DNA from: Pterobdella sp. o SKG-2022 | Taxonomy: Eukaryota > Annelida > Clitellata > Hirudinida > Piscicolidae | Direction of reading: 5' to 3' | Assembly: GCA_964035795.1 (NCBI GenBank) | Contig: OZ038320.1 | Location: 33,033,456 to 33,097,455, forward strand | DNA length: 64,000 nucleotides | Shown here: piece by piece, positions 1 to 13,000 of the stretch | Numbering within the stretch: the first letter of the stretch is position 1 | Layout: each line of letters opens with the position of its first letter | The notes under the pieces: generated by a model | The model's input: the letters and a program-made list of their open reading frames with translations, nothing else | Told to the model about the DNA's origin: nothing | Databases searched by the model: none | Position numbers and translations under genes: made by a program

Positions 1-45
1 ATCACCCATTATGAGTAGCATTGACACTGGCATGTCACCCACCAG

Positions 46-2874
46 AGATGATAGAGCTGGAGGGCTTGTGGAAGGTGTTGAGTGAGTGTCTGAGTTTGTT
101 GTCACGCATGTCTGACGCCCATGCCGTCCTTGTATTGCAACCTGCTGTTGAGGCCTTCTTCATCGTGCATGCTGGTGAGTGGAATAGGATGGTTGTGGTT
201 GGAGGGGAGAAGTGGGGGTGTGCTTTATAGGGTATTGAGGAATGAAGAGGTGGAACGGATATTTTGTATGGTAGAGATCATTGGACTATAAAAGTTGTTA
301 TAAATAATTGGGGTGGTTTTGTACTCAACTTATTGCATCATGAAGTTCCATTTAATAAAGTAGATATATTGTGGTTGCCTATTTGAAATGAACTTTTACA
401 ACGAGTTTGAAACGTAGCATTACATGGGCAGGTGAGGAGGTGAAGAAGGAGGAGATTGTCAACATGCCCCCCAGTCCTCATGTCGATCGAGCACCTTCCA
501 ACTCAAAATTTGTCCTCTTCGCAGGTCAGTGTGCCTTCATCAACATTAGTGTTTGCTGTTTTCATCATCAATAAATATTAATCATATTGTAAAACTATCA
601 CAGAGAAGCACAGAACCATACTGAACCAGATCCTGAGGCAGTCAACTGCTCCCCTGGTTGATGGTCCCTTCTCAGTACTGGTTGATCACACCAAGGTGTG
701 TGCTTGTCTTTCCTTCCATGCTATTTATGTATAATGTATTCATACATTATTTTCAATTCCATTTGCTTGCTTGCATTGCATCATTACCTCAGGTGTTGGA
801 CTTTGATGTGAAACGCAAGTACTTTAGGCACGAGTTGGAGAGGGGTGACGAGGGTCACCGGAAAGAAGATTTGGCCATCCATGTGAGAAGGAGTCACGTG
901 TTTGAGGATTCATTCAGGGAGTTGCATCGCAGAGCACCCGACGAGTGGAAGAATCGCTTCTATATCGTGTTTGAAGGTGGCTAGTGGTGGTGTGGTGAGG
1001 TGGTTGTGGTGGTAGAAGTGTTGGTGTAGTGAGTTTAGGGGTGTCAATATGTTGATACTGAATAGAGACTGATGCAACATCACCCACACACACAGGGGAA
1101 GAGGGGCAGGATGCAGGGGGCTTGTTGAGGGAATGGTACATCATAATATCCAGGGAGATCTTCAACCCCATGTACGCTCTCTTCAGAACCTCCCCAGGAG
1201 ACCGAGTCACTTACACCATCAATCCTTCCTCACACTGCAACTCAAATCATCTGAGTTACTTTAAGTTTGTGGGCAGAGTGATAGCGAAGGCCATTTATGA
1301 CAACAAACTCCTCGAGTGCTACTTCACCAGATCCTTCTACAAACATATCCTTGGAGTCCCTGTCAAGTTTGCTCTCACTTCACTTCTTCACAACGCACAT
1401 ACACACACGTACATATAAAAACACACACACATACACACAGGTACACAGACATGGAGAGTGAGGACTACACCTTCTACAAAGGACTTGTGTACTTGATCGA
1501 GAACAATGTGGAGGACCTGGGTTATGAACTCACATTCAGTACTGAGGTGCAACATGCTTTAGTGTGGTGTTGTGTGTGTGCCTCATTACCGCTGCGGTGT
1601 TGTGTGTGTGTTTGTGGATAATATGTTGAATATGTTGGTAAATAAGTAGAATAAGCCAAGGTGTGATGTTGACAGATCCAGGAGTTTGGAGTGACAACAG
1701 TGAGAGACTTGAAGGAGGGAGGCAGAAATATTAAGGTGATCATCAGTACTTTTTATGTGTCATACCTTTTATATGTAATTATGATAATGAGGATGATGAT
1801 GATAATGATGATGTGGACCCCCAGGTGACAGAGGACGTGAAGAAGGAGTACGTAAAGTTGTTGTGTCAGATGAAGATGACAGGTGCTATCAAGCAGGTCA
1901 GATGGCGCATCCTAATCCCTCTCATTTTCTTTCTCCATTATTTGTTTTATTAATTCCTCGTTTTTTACTTATATATATTTTTCCATATTTTAAATTTTAT
2001 AAAAATTTTCATTATCATCCTCTTCTTCCTTTTGCCACAGCAATTGAAGGCCTTTCTGGATGGCTTCCACAGTATCATCCCCAAGAAACTCATCTCTATC
2101 TTCAATGAGCAGGAACTCGAACTCATCATTTCCGGTACTCATTTCACAAATTTTGTGTTTTGGTTGTTTAAAATAAAATGCACGTATGTTGCAAATGTTG
2201 AAATGAATATAATTTCAGAACACTATTAAGTTTATTAAAATACGAAGCTTTTCGTTAACAACGTAACATTTTCAAGTATATCTATATGATATTGTTTTCT
2301 TTCATTTCTTTATTCAAGCTCTCTTTGCAAAATATCACCAATCACTAATATTATGATGCTCTTTGATAATAACCACATGATGATCTTGCTGCTCAGGCCT
2401 GCCCAGCATCGACATCGATGACCTCAAGGCAAACACAGAGATCCACAAGTACCAGAGCACTGCCCTCCAAGTCTGTGCCTTTCAATCATTCATACATGCC
2501 ATTCAGATCTTCCATCATCATTTTCTTTTTCTTGTTTTGTTATCCCTATTATTATTATGTTCATGTTTTATTAATATCCACTTATTATGATGATGACAGA
2601 TCCAATGGTTATGGAGAGCTCTGAGGTCCTTCAACCAAGCTGATCGAGCAAGATTTCTCCAGTTTGTCACTGGTCGGTACCCACCCACCTTTCTATCTAT
2701 CTAGTTACCATTCTATCAATTCATTTATCACATCTTTCTGAATGCATCACCACCAGGCACCTCCAAGGTACCCCTGCAGGGCTTTGCCTTCCTCGAGGGC
2801 ATGAATGGCATTCAGAAGTTTCAGATCCACAAGGATGATCGATCCACTGACCGTCTGCCTTCTGCACATACATG

Positions 2875-2919
<45 letters not shown>

Positions 2920-3068
2920 CGTTCATAAATGAGTAAACGAATAACGAGGCACAAACTGCACACAGCTTTAACCAGTTGGACCTGCCCCTCTATGAGACAT
3001 ATGACAAACTCAAACACATGCTGCTTACCGCCATCAACGAATGCTCTGAGGGCTTCGGACTTGCTTGA
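46..3068 (+). CDS. HUWE1: HUWE1-like HECT E3 ubiquitin ligase, C-terminal part
   Basis: Partial gene; its 5' part lies before the window. Exons with matching phases: 46-174, 432-524, 604-695, 793-976, 1096-1366, 1441-1546, 1676-1735, 1825-1896, 2041-2134, 2397-2470, 2600-2672, 2757-2874, 2966-3068. The spliced product follows the vertebrate HUWE1 C-terminus almost residue by residue, including [46 protein letters not shown], a HECT core with NPSSHCN and [10 protein letters not shown], and the ending ECSEGFGLA. The catalytic cysteine is in the SAHTCFNQLDLP motif, and its TGC codon is split across the 2874/2966 junction. HECT ligases take ubiquitin as a thioester on this cysteine and pass it to substrates. 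The intron before the last exon holds a (GT)n tract. The stop is TGA at 3066-3068. Identity is near certain; individual splice sites are inferred. Confidence 0.96.
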
Positions 3069-4993
3069 GTTATGAGGGGCCTATGTGGTGTGGCCCATGT
3101 GCTAGAGCTTTCCAGTTATATATTGTGTCATTCAAATCGTCATTACATTTATATTAATTTGAAGGAATTTTAATGTTTTAAAGGACTTTTAGCAGGTTGA
3201 TAATTAAGTTGTTTTAGATGCAAGCTTTGTTTTTAAGAGTGACGTCATCATTTTAAGCTTTGCATTGGCTTGGCATATTGTGTTGAGAGGGTGGACATAT
3301 GATAATCATAATAATCAATATGTTTTTATTATTGTTTTTAATGAGCTATAGGCTCCAACGTTTGTCAAATAAAAGATGATTTTAACTTGGCTCCTATAGA
3401 CTCAGCAGGCGAAAAGGAGTTTGTGGCTGGCTGGTTGCCATCACTTGCGGGTGTTGAGCAGTTTGTTGTTGATTTGATGCGCTATTCATAAAGTTCCCTT
3501 CCTTGTAGACGCTTGGTACGATACCAGCTGAACCATGCCCACCGATGTATCTAAAATGGCTGTAGAGGTTACGTTGAAATTGAAGAATAAGCTCAACTAA
3601 GAAAAAGTTGGAATTCTTGAGAGGACAAAAGGTATTTAGTTACCTGATGATGGTATAGAATAAATATCGAAAAGCTATGTCTCAATGCAAAATTTGGACT
3701 TCTATCGTGTCTATGATTCACAAATATTCCGATAATACAAATATCAAAAGAAACTAGCTGAACGTTAAAATGTTTGCAGCTCTTGGTAATATTTAATGTT
3801 GAAAAAGATGCTCCATTTAATTTGCTGTTTATTTTCACGTTAGAAAATTAGGATTTTCTCAGTTGTTGGTAATATTTGATATAAGAATGGATCGCAATTG
3901 AACTTACATCCATCTATTTGATAATGTGAGATTTCTCATGAAATACTCAGTGCGTTGAGTAATGATTTGTGTTTGTTCCTCTTATTATTGCTTGGCCTAT
4001 TTTACGTCATCGAACTTACATCTTTTTTTATGTAAGACTGTTTTCATGAGAAAGTCAAACCGACGTATACAATTTTTTTTGTGTTCTGATTTTTTAAAAG
4101 CTGTTTCAATCGAGTAGTATTGACCCGATGTTGGGAGTAAATCACCGCAGAGACTGCATGTAACATTCTTGACTGGGTTTTTCTACTTTTTGAGACTATT
4201 TGTGTTTTTTGTTATTTTCAATGAAGTTTTTGTGAGTTTGTGCTGTTAAAAACTTGATGTCTAAGATGCAGGATCAGTAGTGAGAGTTGATGAAGATGTA
4301 GTCAAAGACAGATCTACAATTTTTTTTGTGTGAAACTAGACTGATTATAGACACCTCTCATTTTGTCTTGCATGCTGATGAAGATGGAGCTATTCCTCAA
4401 TAAGTGTTGCCTGTATTTGAAAATGAAAAGACGGTAAGCTCAAACTTCCATCCATAGCAAACACTGCCTGGATGAAACAGGTGGCACGATTCCATGAAAC
4501 ATTGGAACAATTTTTTAAAAACAACATTGGTTTCAAAATAAAATATGACCTTTGAGTAAGACAGATAATAATAATGATGAAATGGCATGGATAAAAAAAT
4601 AAAATTGTGAAGGAGTTAGAAATGTACATGAAGATTCTCAGAATTGGAACCATATGATGTTTAAAAACAATTAAAATATGGCGCGCTAGAACATGGCTTG
4701 TCATCATGAAAATAATGAAATATCAATTATATGATGAAACATTAACAATGAATTTCAAGAGATAACTCCAAATCAAGAAGTTTTGAATACATTTGTAAAA
4801 TATTAAAATGAAATTTCCACAGCCAAAATCTCTTCAAAAATCATTTGTTAATGAGGTCTGATGAGGTTCCGCTTGAAAATTTCAATATATAGAAACATGT
4901 TATTCTCATGAGTTGAAGATATTTCAAGAAATTCAAGTTTAAAAAATACATAATGTTCTCAAAATTACTTCAAACTTATTCCCTTACATTCCT
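3069..4993. other. 3' UTR of HUWE1 and convergent intergenic region
   Basis: No convincing gene. A candidate HUWE1 polyadenylation hexamer AATAAA is at 3368-3373, about 300 bp after the stop. A degenerate copy of the MITE-like repeat (GTGAGAT...TTTGTGTTTGTTCC) may lie around 3915-3985. The short open frames here (for example 4390-4707 on the minus strand) have no family features and look like chance in AT-rich DNA. The UBE4B 3' UTR must come from the right-hand part. Confidence 0.6.
3368..3373 (+). terminator. Candidate HUWE1 poly(A) signal
   Basis: First canonical AATAAA after the HUWE1 stop codon, in CAAATAAAAG. Assigned by position only; cleavage site not determinable. Confidence 0.55.
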
Positions 4994-6860
4994 TCAAAAC
5001 GCAAACGGGTTATTATTGCTGTTATTATTATTGTTGTTGTTATTACTACTATTATCATCACTAGTCATATTCTTTTTCTTCTCTTGCAGCCACTGATGGA
5101 TTCTTATTTTGAGGCCAGGTACTGGAATGATGAAAAATATCAGAATAAAATATTTATATAAAAATTGCTGGAACAAATATTTAAAATTTTCGCAACGACA
5201 TCTCCATCCACAACAACAATCTCATGGTGCCGAGTGTGCACTCCAACAGGAGTGTCAAAGAGGTTCTAAACCACGTCAGCTTCCAACCACAAAGCATTTT
5301 GAAAATCCATCCATCATTTTTCCACTGCTCACCAAATCACAAACAACTCTCAAGTTAGAAGTTTCTCTCGGTACTCTCTTCAAGGAGTGTTGGAAGTCTT
5401 TCGAAAGTTGGCGCTCAACAACAACAATAAAAAATCTACAACAACAATGACTCACCAGGCTCAAGCTGGTCTTCAGTGAGTGGTTGGCGATTGAAGGGGT
5501 CTGTTTGGGAGTTCAACAAATGCCTCAAGATTATCTTTTTTTCCATTATCGAGCCTGAAGAGGAAGAAGAGGAGGAAGAAAAAGATTAAGAAATAAAGAT
5601 TGACGAATGAAAATAGAATGATAGAGAGAATAGTGAATAAAATAGAATCATAAAATCATGAATGAATGATGACGGTTTGCAAACGATAGAAATAGCTAGA
5701 ATAAGTCAAGAAAAAAAAACAGAAAAAAATAAAAAAACAACAACAACAATAAAGAAACAAAAATAAATAGTAAAAAGGTACCTGAGGGCAGCTTGACAGG
5801 GTCAGTCATCAAAGTGTCCATGAGGGGATCTGTCAACAATATATTTGCCATATAATCTCCTCCTGTATCGAACAAGACACAAACCTCTGAACTCATCAGG
5901 AGCATCGGCATAGTCCATCTCCTCCTTCTTCTTCTTCTCCACTATCTCCTCCACCTTCTCCATCAGACTCTCAAACAGCTCGACCTTTGAGGCAAGCAAT
6001 TTAATTCCTCAAATTTTATTCAGCTGCACTAGTTTTTGAACATATGAGAAAGATGCTCAACAATGACTTTCCTCTAAAAATAACAAAACCACAGTTTTTT
6101 TGTCTTTGCACAACAACACCACCAACACCCCAACATAAACATCACAACAACTACAAACCATCACTACCACCATCAACACCCCTCCCCAACCCACCTCTGA
6201 CTGCGTCTTGATGCATGACTTGAGCATCCTGTTGATGGCCACCTCGAACAACTCCTTGCTGTACGACCTCTGCCATTGTTTCAACACATCATTCTTTATC
6301 ACCAATAGTTTCAGCATTTCTTTGGATTATAATCCATCTCATCTCCATCAATGCTACTATAACCCCCTCATCCTCTCATGAAGACACCCCCTCACCTCAT
6401 CATTAGCAATAGCAGTGGCAAAAAGATGACTTCTGGAGAGATGCAGGTAGATGTCGATGAGGTTGCTAAGAAGAAGTTTCGGTTGCCAAGAATACTTTTC
6501 AGGACTGCGTACCTGTCAGGTTTGCGTTCAGATGTGTGGTGGTGATGATAATAATAACAATAATGATACGAATAATAATAATGATCCTAACTATAGTAAC
6601 AATAAGTCAGAAGTATAAATATTTTTTGTGACACACAACCGACCAATAAAAATATTGGAATATAATATTGCTACCTTGAGGTTGTTGCACTTAGGACCAC
6701 ATAACTGTTGCAGGTTGTAGTTCAACATTGCTGCCAACCTGTCTGCCAGTTGCTGTTGTGTTGTCGTATCGTCATTTGTTTTGTGCTCTTATTATCTTGT
6801 TGTTATCGACTGGATGGATTTTTGCTAAATATTGCAAGATTAACGACATAATTTTTGAAG

Positions 6861-6924
<64 letters not shown>

Positions 6925-6979
6925 ATAACCCCAAGAAAAGATGCTCATCTTTCAATCCTTTACAACTACCTCACGGTGG

Positions 6980-7045
<66 letters not shown>

Positions 7046-10000
7046 TCTTTGCAAAACATGCCTGGAAGAGGCAGACGTGGTGGTGGAAGGATGTCACATG
7101 AATGAGGATGTTTCTAAGAGTACAAGGCTGGCAGAAGTAGAGACAGTTACCATGATGCTAAGCGTGTATCCAGGACGTCATTAGAGAGAAGCCAGTGGAG
7201 AATGATAACGGTCAAATATCCATGGATGAGGCTTCCAAAAAAGAAGCATGGAAAAAGTATTACCTGCATCTACTCAATGTGGAGTTCCAGTGGAATCCAG
7301 GTAATTTGTCCAAGTGTATTCCTTGGGAGGTCCCAGCAAACCTATTACCACAGAAATGATCAAAAAGCCAATAAGGTGAGCTCTGGGAAAGCAGGGTGTC
7401 AAAGACGTTGTTTCATGCAGCTGAAACATGGCTATAATGTGTCCAATAATAATAACAACAAAAATAATGCTAATAATAATAATAAAATTTACAGGAATCA
7501 GGAACTGGTGTTGGATTTCCTGGGTGAGGTAATGAATCATGTCGACAGTCTCAGAGGCGAGAGTCAAGTAAGACTTGCACCTGCCCTCACTCTGTGACAG
7601 CTGCTTCTGTTTGCTCTGCTGTGTCTCCTGAGGTGGATACATAATTCTAATGCCATGTTCTCTTCACAAAACGACCACTCTCATACGAGATCCTCACTCC
7701 TTCACCACACACAACACTTCATCACTAAATACACCACTCTACCACTAACATTATCCAATGAATTCCACTGTGTGCTGTTATCCATAATGTCTTGAACTTC
7801 TCTGATGTTCTTCAAGGTCTCCATGCTCTCATCTAACAGGTATGTGGTGTCGTTCATCAACATGTTCACAAAACGAACAAAATGGGGGCCACTGTGGTGG
7901 GAAGTAGTGGTGTTATGTTGAGTGACCATATTTTAAAAAGTTGAAGGATTTCCCAGTGTGATAAAAGTGTTTAAAAAATCTCAATAAATGAAAAGAATAT
8001 TATTATGATTATTATTTTTATGACAATCACCTGGCTTCAGCCACGATCTTGTGTCTGTAGTCCGGAGTGCTCCACATGTGTTTGAAGAGGATGCTTAGGT
8101 GGTACCTGACGTCATAATAATATAAAAAATAATAATAATATAAAAATAGTATTAATAACAGCAATAATAATAAGAAAATTCTCCTCATGAATGGTCATCA
8201 AGACCTGATAGAGAACTTGTCATAAAACTCTGAAGATGCCCCAGTTGACTCCACGTCTGTGAACAAACAAACAATAAAAAAACAATGTGAATAAATAAAA
8301 ATAAAAAAAAATTGAGATATAACAAAAAAACATAAGCACAAATATTCAGAAGATCGAAGAGACGATGGTGGGTAAAGAGGAAGTAGAAGAAAAGGAGCAT
8401 CAAACTAAGTTATCCAAAAACCAGCTAACAAGGCTGGTTGGTATTATATAAAATGATACATTAGAAATTATCAAAAAATAAAAATAAATTAATATTATGA
8501 AGAGAACCTACCTGAGTAGAACTTCATCAGCCCAGGCACTAAATGGTCACTGGCCAATCGATGTGAATATATCTGTGTCAATATGATTTCATTATTTATC
8601 TATCTATCCATCTATCTCTATCTATCTATCTATCTATCTATCTGTCTACCTATCTATCTACCTATCCCCCCCTCACCAACCTGCAGGTTGATAGTAGCAA
8701 GGTATGGGTTGACCAAAGGGTTGACAACAAATAAAAGCTCAACCAGCTTAGCCACCAGGTATTTATTGCTCACGTGGTCAGCACAGCACAACACCACCAC
8801 CACCAACGACATGATGTCATTAAGCCACACCTTTGCTAGGCTTGTTGGTCTTTGTCTGTTAAGGTGGTTATTATCAACACTATCCTGTCATAACACACCA
8901 CTTCATATAAAACCACACCCCATAAAACACTACAACGCCCCATCACACCACAACACCTCACCACACTACACACCATAACACCTCATCAAACCACCCACTT
9001 AATAATGAATAGAACGTAGTCAACCATATCCTCCAACATAAACTCAGGCAAATGACGCCAACTTTCCGATTCTGTCGCTAGAGGCAGCTGTATGCTAGAA
9101 GAATGAAAACTATCATTTAAATTTATTATTATTTACTTTTAATATTACTATGCTTAATATCATGCTTAAATTATTGTTATTATGTTTATTATTTTTTTAT
9201 GAAGCAACTTGAGGGAGGGGTCAGCGGGAAGGTCATGAGTGATGCCAGCCAACATGCACAAGAGGTACCTGCCACCATTTTCATCATCTTCACTATCAAT
9301 CACTTGCTTATTATTAGCTTTAGAAAACCACCACCACCATCAAATCCTCCTCCCCTCTCACTACAACATTTCACCTGGCTTGAAGACATAAAAAGTTGAA
9401 GGTTTTATCGATAGCTGTTGCTTCTACCAGGCTAGATGTCATTGTTAAAGTGCTGCGTGTGAGGTGCTGTGGTGTGGTGGTGGGTGGTTTAAGTGTAGGC
9501 TTGATAGATGAGATGTGGGAGGTGGAGCATGGTGGGTGAGGTGTGGCGGATGTTTATAAGATGAATCTTTAGATGCATTGACTAATATCATGAGAGTGCA
9601 CTCACAATTTTTTATTTGTTACATAAATATTAATTATTTTATCACTTCAATTTGTTGTTCCCACTTGGCTGCCATGATGGCATTCCTGCTAACCATTGGA
9701 GTATCCATCCTGCTCTGTAGTCTGAAGAAGAAAAATGAGAAAAAAAAATAAAAAAACCAGAAAAATTGAAGAAAAGAAATAAAACAAAACATCACCACAA
9801 CCCCACGCCCCTTCTCCCCCCCCCCACGAAACCTCTTCAACTCGTTGAGAAGACTTTGTATTTCCTTGATGCCCCGTTGATACCTCTGCAGTTTGTTGAT
9901 GAGAGGAATGATTGACAGGTGCTGAGTGTAAGTGCACGCCCAAAAACACTCTGTAGGAAACTTGATGCATTCTGTGTTTTTTTCTGATGGGGGGAGGAAG

Positions 10001-13000
10001 GATGATTATGATGTGATGGAGTAATGAGAAACATGATGTTAACAATGAAATGTGGTGTTTGACATGAAGGTGATGAGGTACCGAAGTTTTTGGTGTACTC
10101 GGATGCCTGTTGAGAATCCGACCTGAGTCTTGATTGGTTGGAATTCTGCTTCAACCTGCACAGAGAGGACAGTGATAATTTAAGTTGAAACAGAAGCATA
10201 GATGATACTTCGAATGGAATAATGGAAAAAACATTTTTAAAATAATTGTCCCTCGAGTGTAACTACATCCATTGACAAAATAGCACATTGCCCAACTACC
10301 AAACCCCATGACATCCTTCACCCACCACCACATCACATCTCCCACCCACCCCCTTACCTGCATTGAGGCATGAAGAGATAAGAAGGGTGTATCTTATTGA
10401 GGTTGAGTTTGGATGCCATGGACTGCAGTACAGAGGTCAGATTCAACATGAGTCCATCAGTGCTTGCCTGTCTTTCTACTGGTTGCTGTGTTGGTGGGTA
10501 GGCGTGATTGGATTATAGTGGTTGGTTGTAGTGTTTTCAAGCAATAGTGAAAACCATGAATGAATATAAAAAAGACTCTCAATAAAACATCAACAACATC
10601 CCACCACCAATCGGGACTTGGCGTGGTTTCTATTTATAGCCTCATAAATATATGCCACCATGACGTCACGAGTGCCATTGTTACGTAGGATGTTCTCGAT
10701 TGTGGCAGTCAAGTGTTCCTGTTGAAATGATGTTAGTGCTAATGTTGAGGTGATGTTAGTGCTAAGGTTGAAGTAATGTTAGTGCTAATTTTGTGGTGAT
10801 GTTAGTGCTAAGGTTGTGGTGATGTTAGTGCTAATGTTGTGGTGATGTTAGTGCTAATGTTGTGGTGATGTTAGTGCTAATGTTGTTACCATAGCAAAAC
10901 TTAGCCCATATCTTTCCTTTAAATATTTGGTCCACCCACGACTCTTCTGAAACAATAAAACCATTTTTAGTCCTTCACAACGTACCCTAGCAACAGCCAT
11001 CTTGTCTGCCAAAGACTCTGTCACCATGGTGTGTTCCTGGGGAGTGATCTTGCTGCTGGGGTAACATCGGTCCACTACTTCCGTCTTTAAGAGGTGGTGG
11101 AGGTGAATGGGTGGGTGAGGTAGGAAACGACGGTGGTGAGATGTTTTGAGCTAGTAAAAAGTTAAATTCAAATGAGTGGAAAAATTGATAAATACTTGAA
11201 TAAAAATAAATAACAGAATGAACCAAAAACTGCAAAACAAACAGAATCTTCAGCAAGGATGGATGGAGAGAGGAAGGGGCCGAAGAAGGAGGCCAGTTGC
11301 AACTCTACTCCTGCATACACCTCCCTGGCCATCAACTCTGGCAACCAATTGTTCTGATCCACCATCTAAGCAGTATTGAGAGTGGTTGAATGGAAGTGAT
11401 GAAGAGAATGATGAGGAAAATTACAATCAATGAGAGGCAGGCCTGAGAATACAAAATTATAACATTATATTTTATATTCTTCTCCAATTTTGGCACGATG
11501 TTGTTCCAGTTTTGATTACCCTGACTATAAGCCGCCAAAAACCACTCAACCTTACAGCTGATACTCTCACCACTCACCCCCCAATAATCACCACCTTAAC
11601 CCTCCTCCACCCACCAATTGGCACAAGGGCCACTCTTTGTTCACTTTCACTTCCGACAGCTTCCTCAACAACAACAAAACTTCACAAAACTTCTGATCAG
11701 TCGGGTGCAATGACGTCATGACGTGACGTAGATCCCTGAGGACAGGAGTAAAAACTGTTATGACGGTGTCGTTGATCTGACCATCTGTTTCAGTGGGAGT
11801 TGTGTTTATTGTTGATGTATTATCATCATCATCACCACCACCACTATCATCATCATCATCATCATCAACGAAAACAACGTTCAATATATTCATTTACCCA
11901 TAACTACGAGATAGAACTTTATCAGTATGTATTTATGTATTTCATAAAATTAAAAATCTCTTAAAATGAAACAAACCATCAGAAGCAAGGACATACAACT
12001 GCTGCACAGAGAGGTGCATCCTGCAGTTGAGTAGGAAAGGTAGCAGTACTGACCGGAAGCCTGCCAATCTGTGGACAATAACAAAGAATAATCTTTATTA
12101 TCCTGCTGTCCCAGTAGCTGAGATGGACAGCAGTCGACTCATAAATCTCCCCACTCTATTGAGTGGGCGCGAGTTGTCGGGTGGTTTACAGTGCCAATTT
12201 TTGATTTTAGTTTTTGAAGTATTGAGTTGAAGCTTAGTTTATGATGAGAACTTTCAAGGCACTCTGAAACATTCAGCAAGAGTGGCATGGAAGTATCAAA
12301 AGCATTTATTTTTATTTGTATCAATACCAGGTTATTCTGTCGTCACTAATGTTTGAGAAGTCACCTTTTAAGCTTCATCTCTAGTTCCTTTCCCCACTCC
12401 ACTCCCTCTCCCTCTACCCAACCTTTATTGCAGACCCACCTATCCTCAAAACCACACCCCCCACCAACACCTTTTTCTCCCCTCACCAACCTGGCATGAG
12501 TGAACGCCCCACAAACCACCATTATCACGTGCCTCATCACGTGGTCATGCGACACTTGAAGCACTTGCTCCAGTTTCAAAGATGTGTTGTGCTTCTGAAG
12601 GTTCAGTGATATTGATAGTCAAATCACATTCTTATAATATTCCAGCATCACTTGAACACATCACCACACCATGAGCTCTTACCTTATAGAAAGTACTGGA
12701 GCGTTGGGTGTGGTTGTAGTAGACACAGAGGAAGTTGAGGAGTCTGTCCTCGATGGTGTCCGTGTGCTGCACTATGAGTCTGTGTGGTGGTGAGTCATTT
12801 TGGGGATTATTGTTCTCACCCTCATTATAACCCTCTCAATTTTTTTATTTTTTTCTATAATTTTTAATTCTTTTTATCACAGTTATTTATATTTATATCA
12901 GTGCACTCACTCGGGATCAGGAGTTTTATGTTTCTTTGAATTATTTTTAGTGGCCAATGAGATGAGACTCTCCATAAGAAAAATGCTCACTCCTTCTTCT

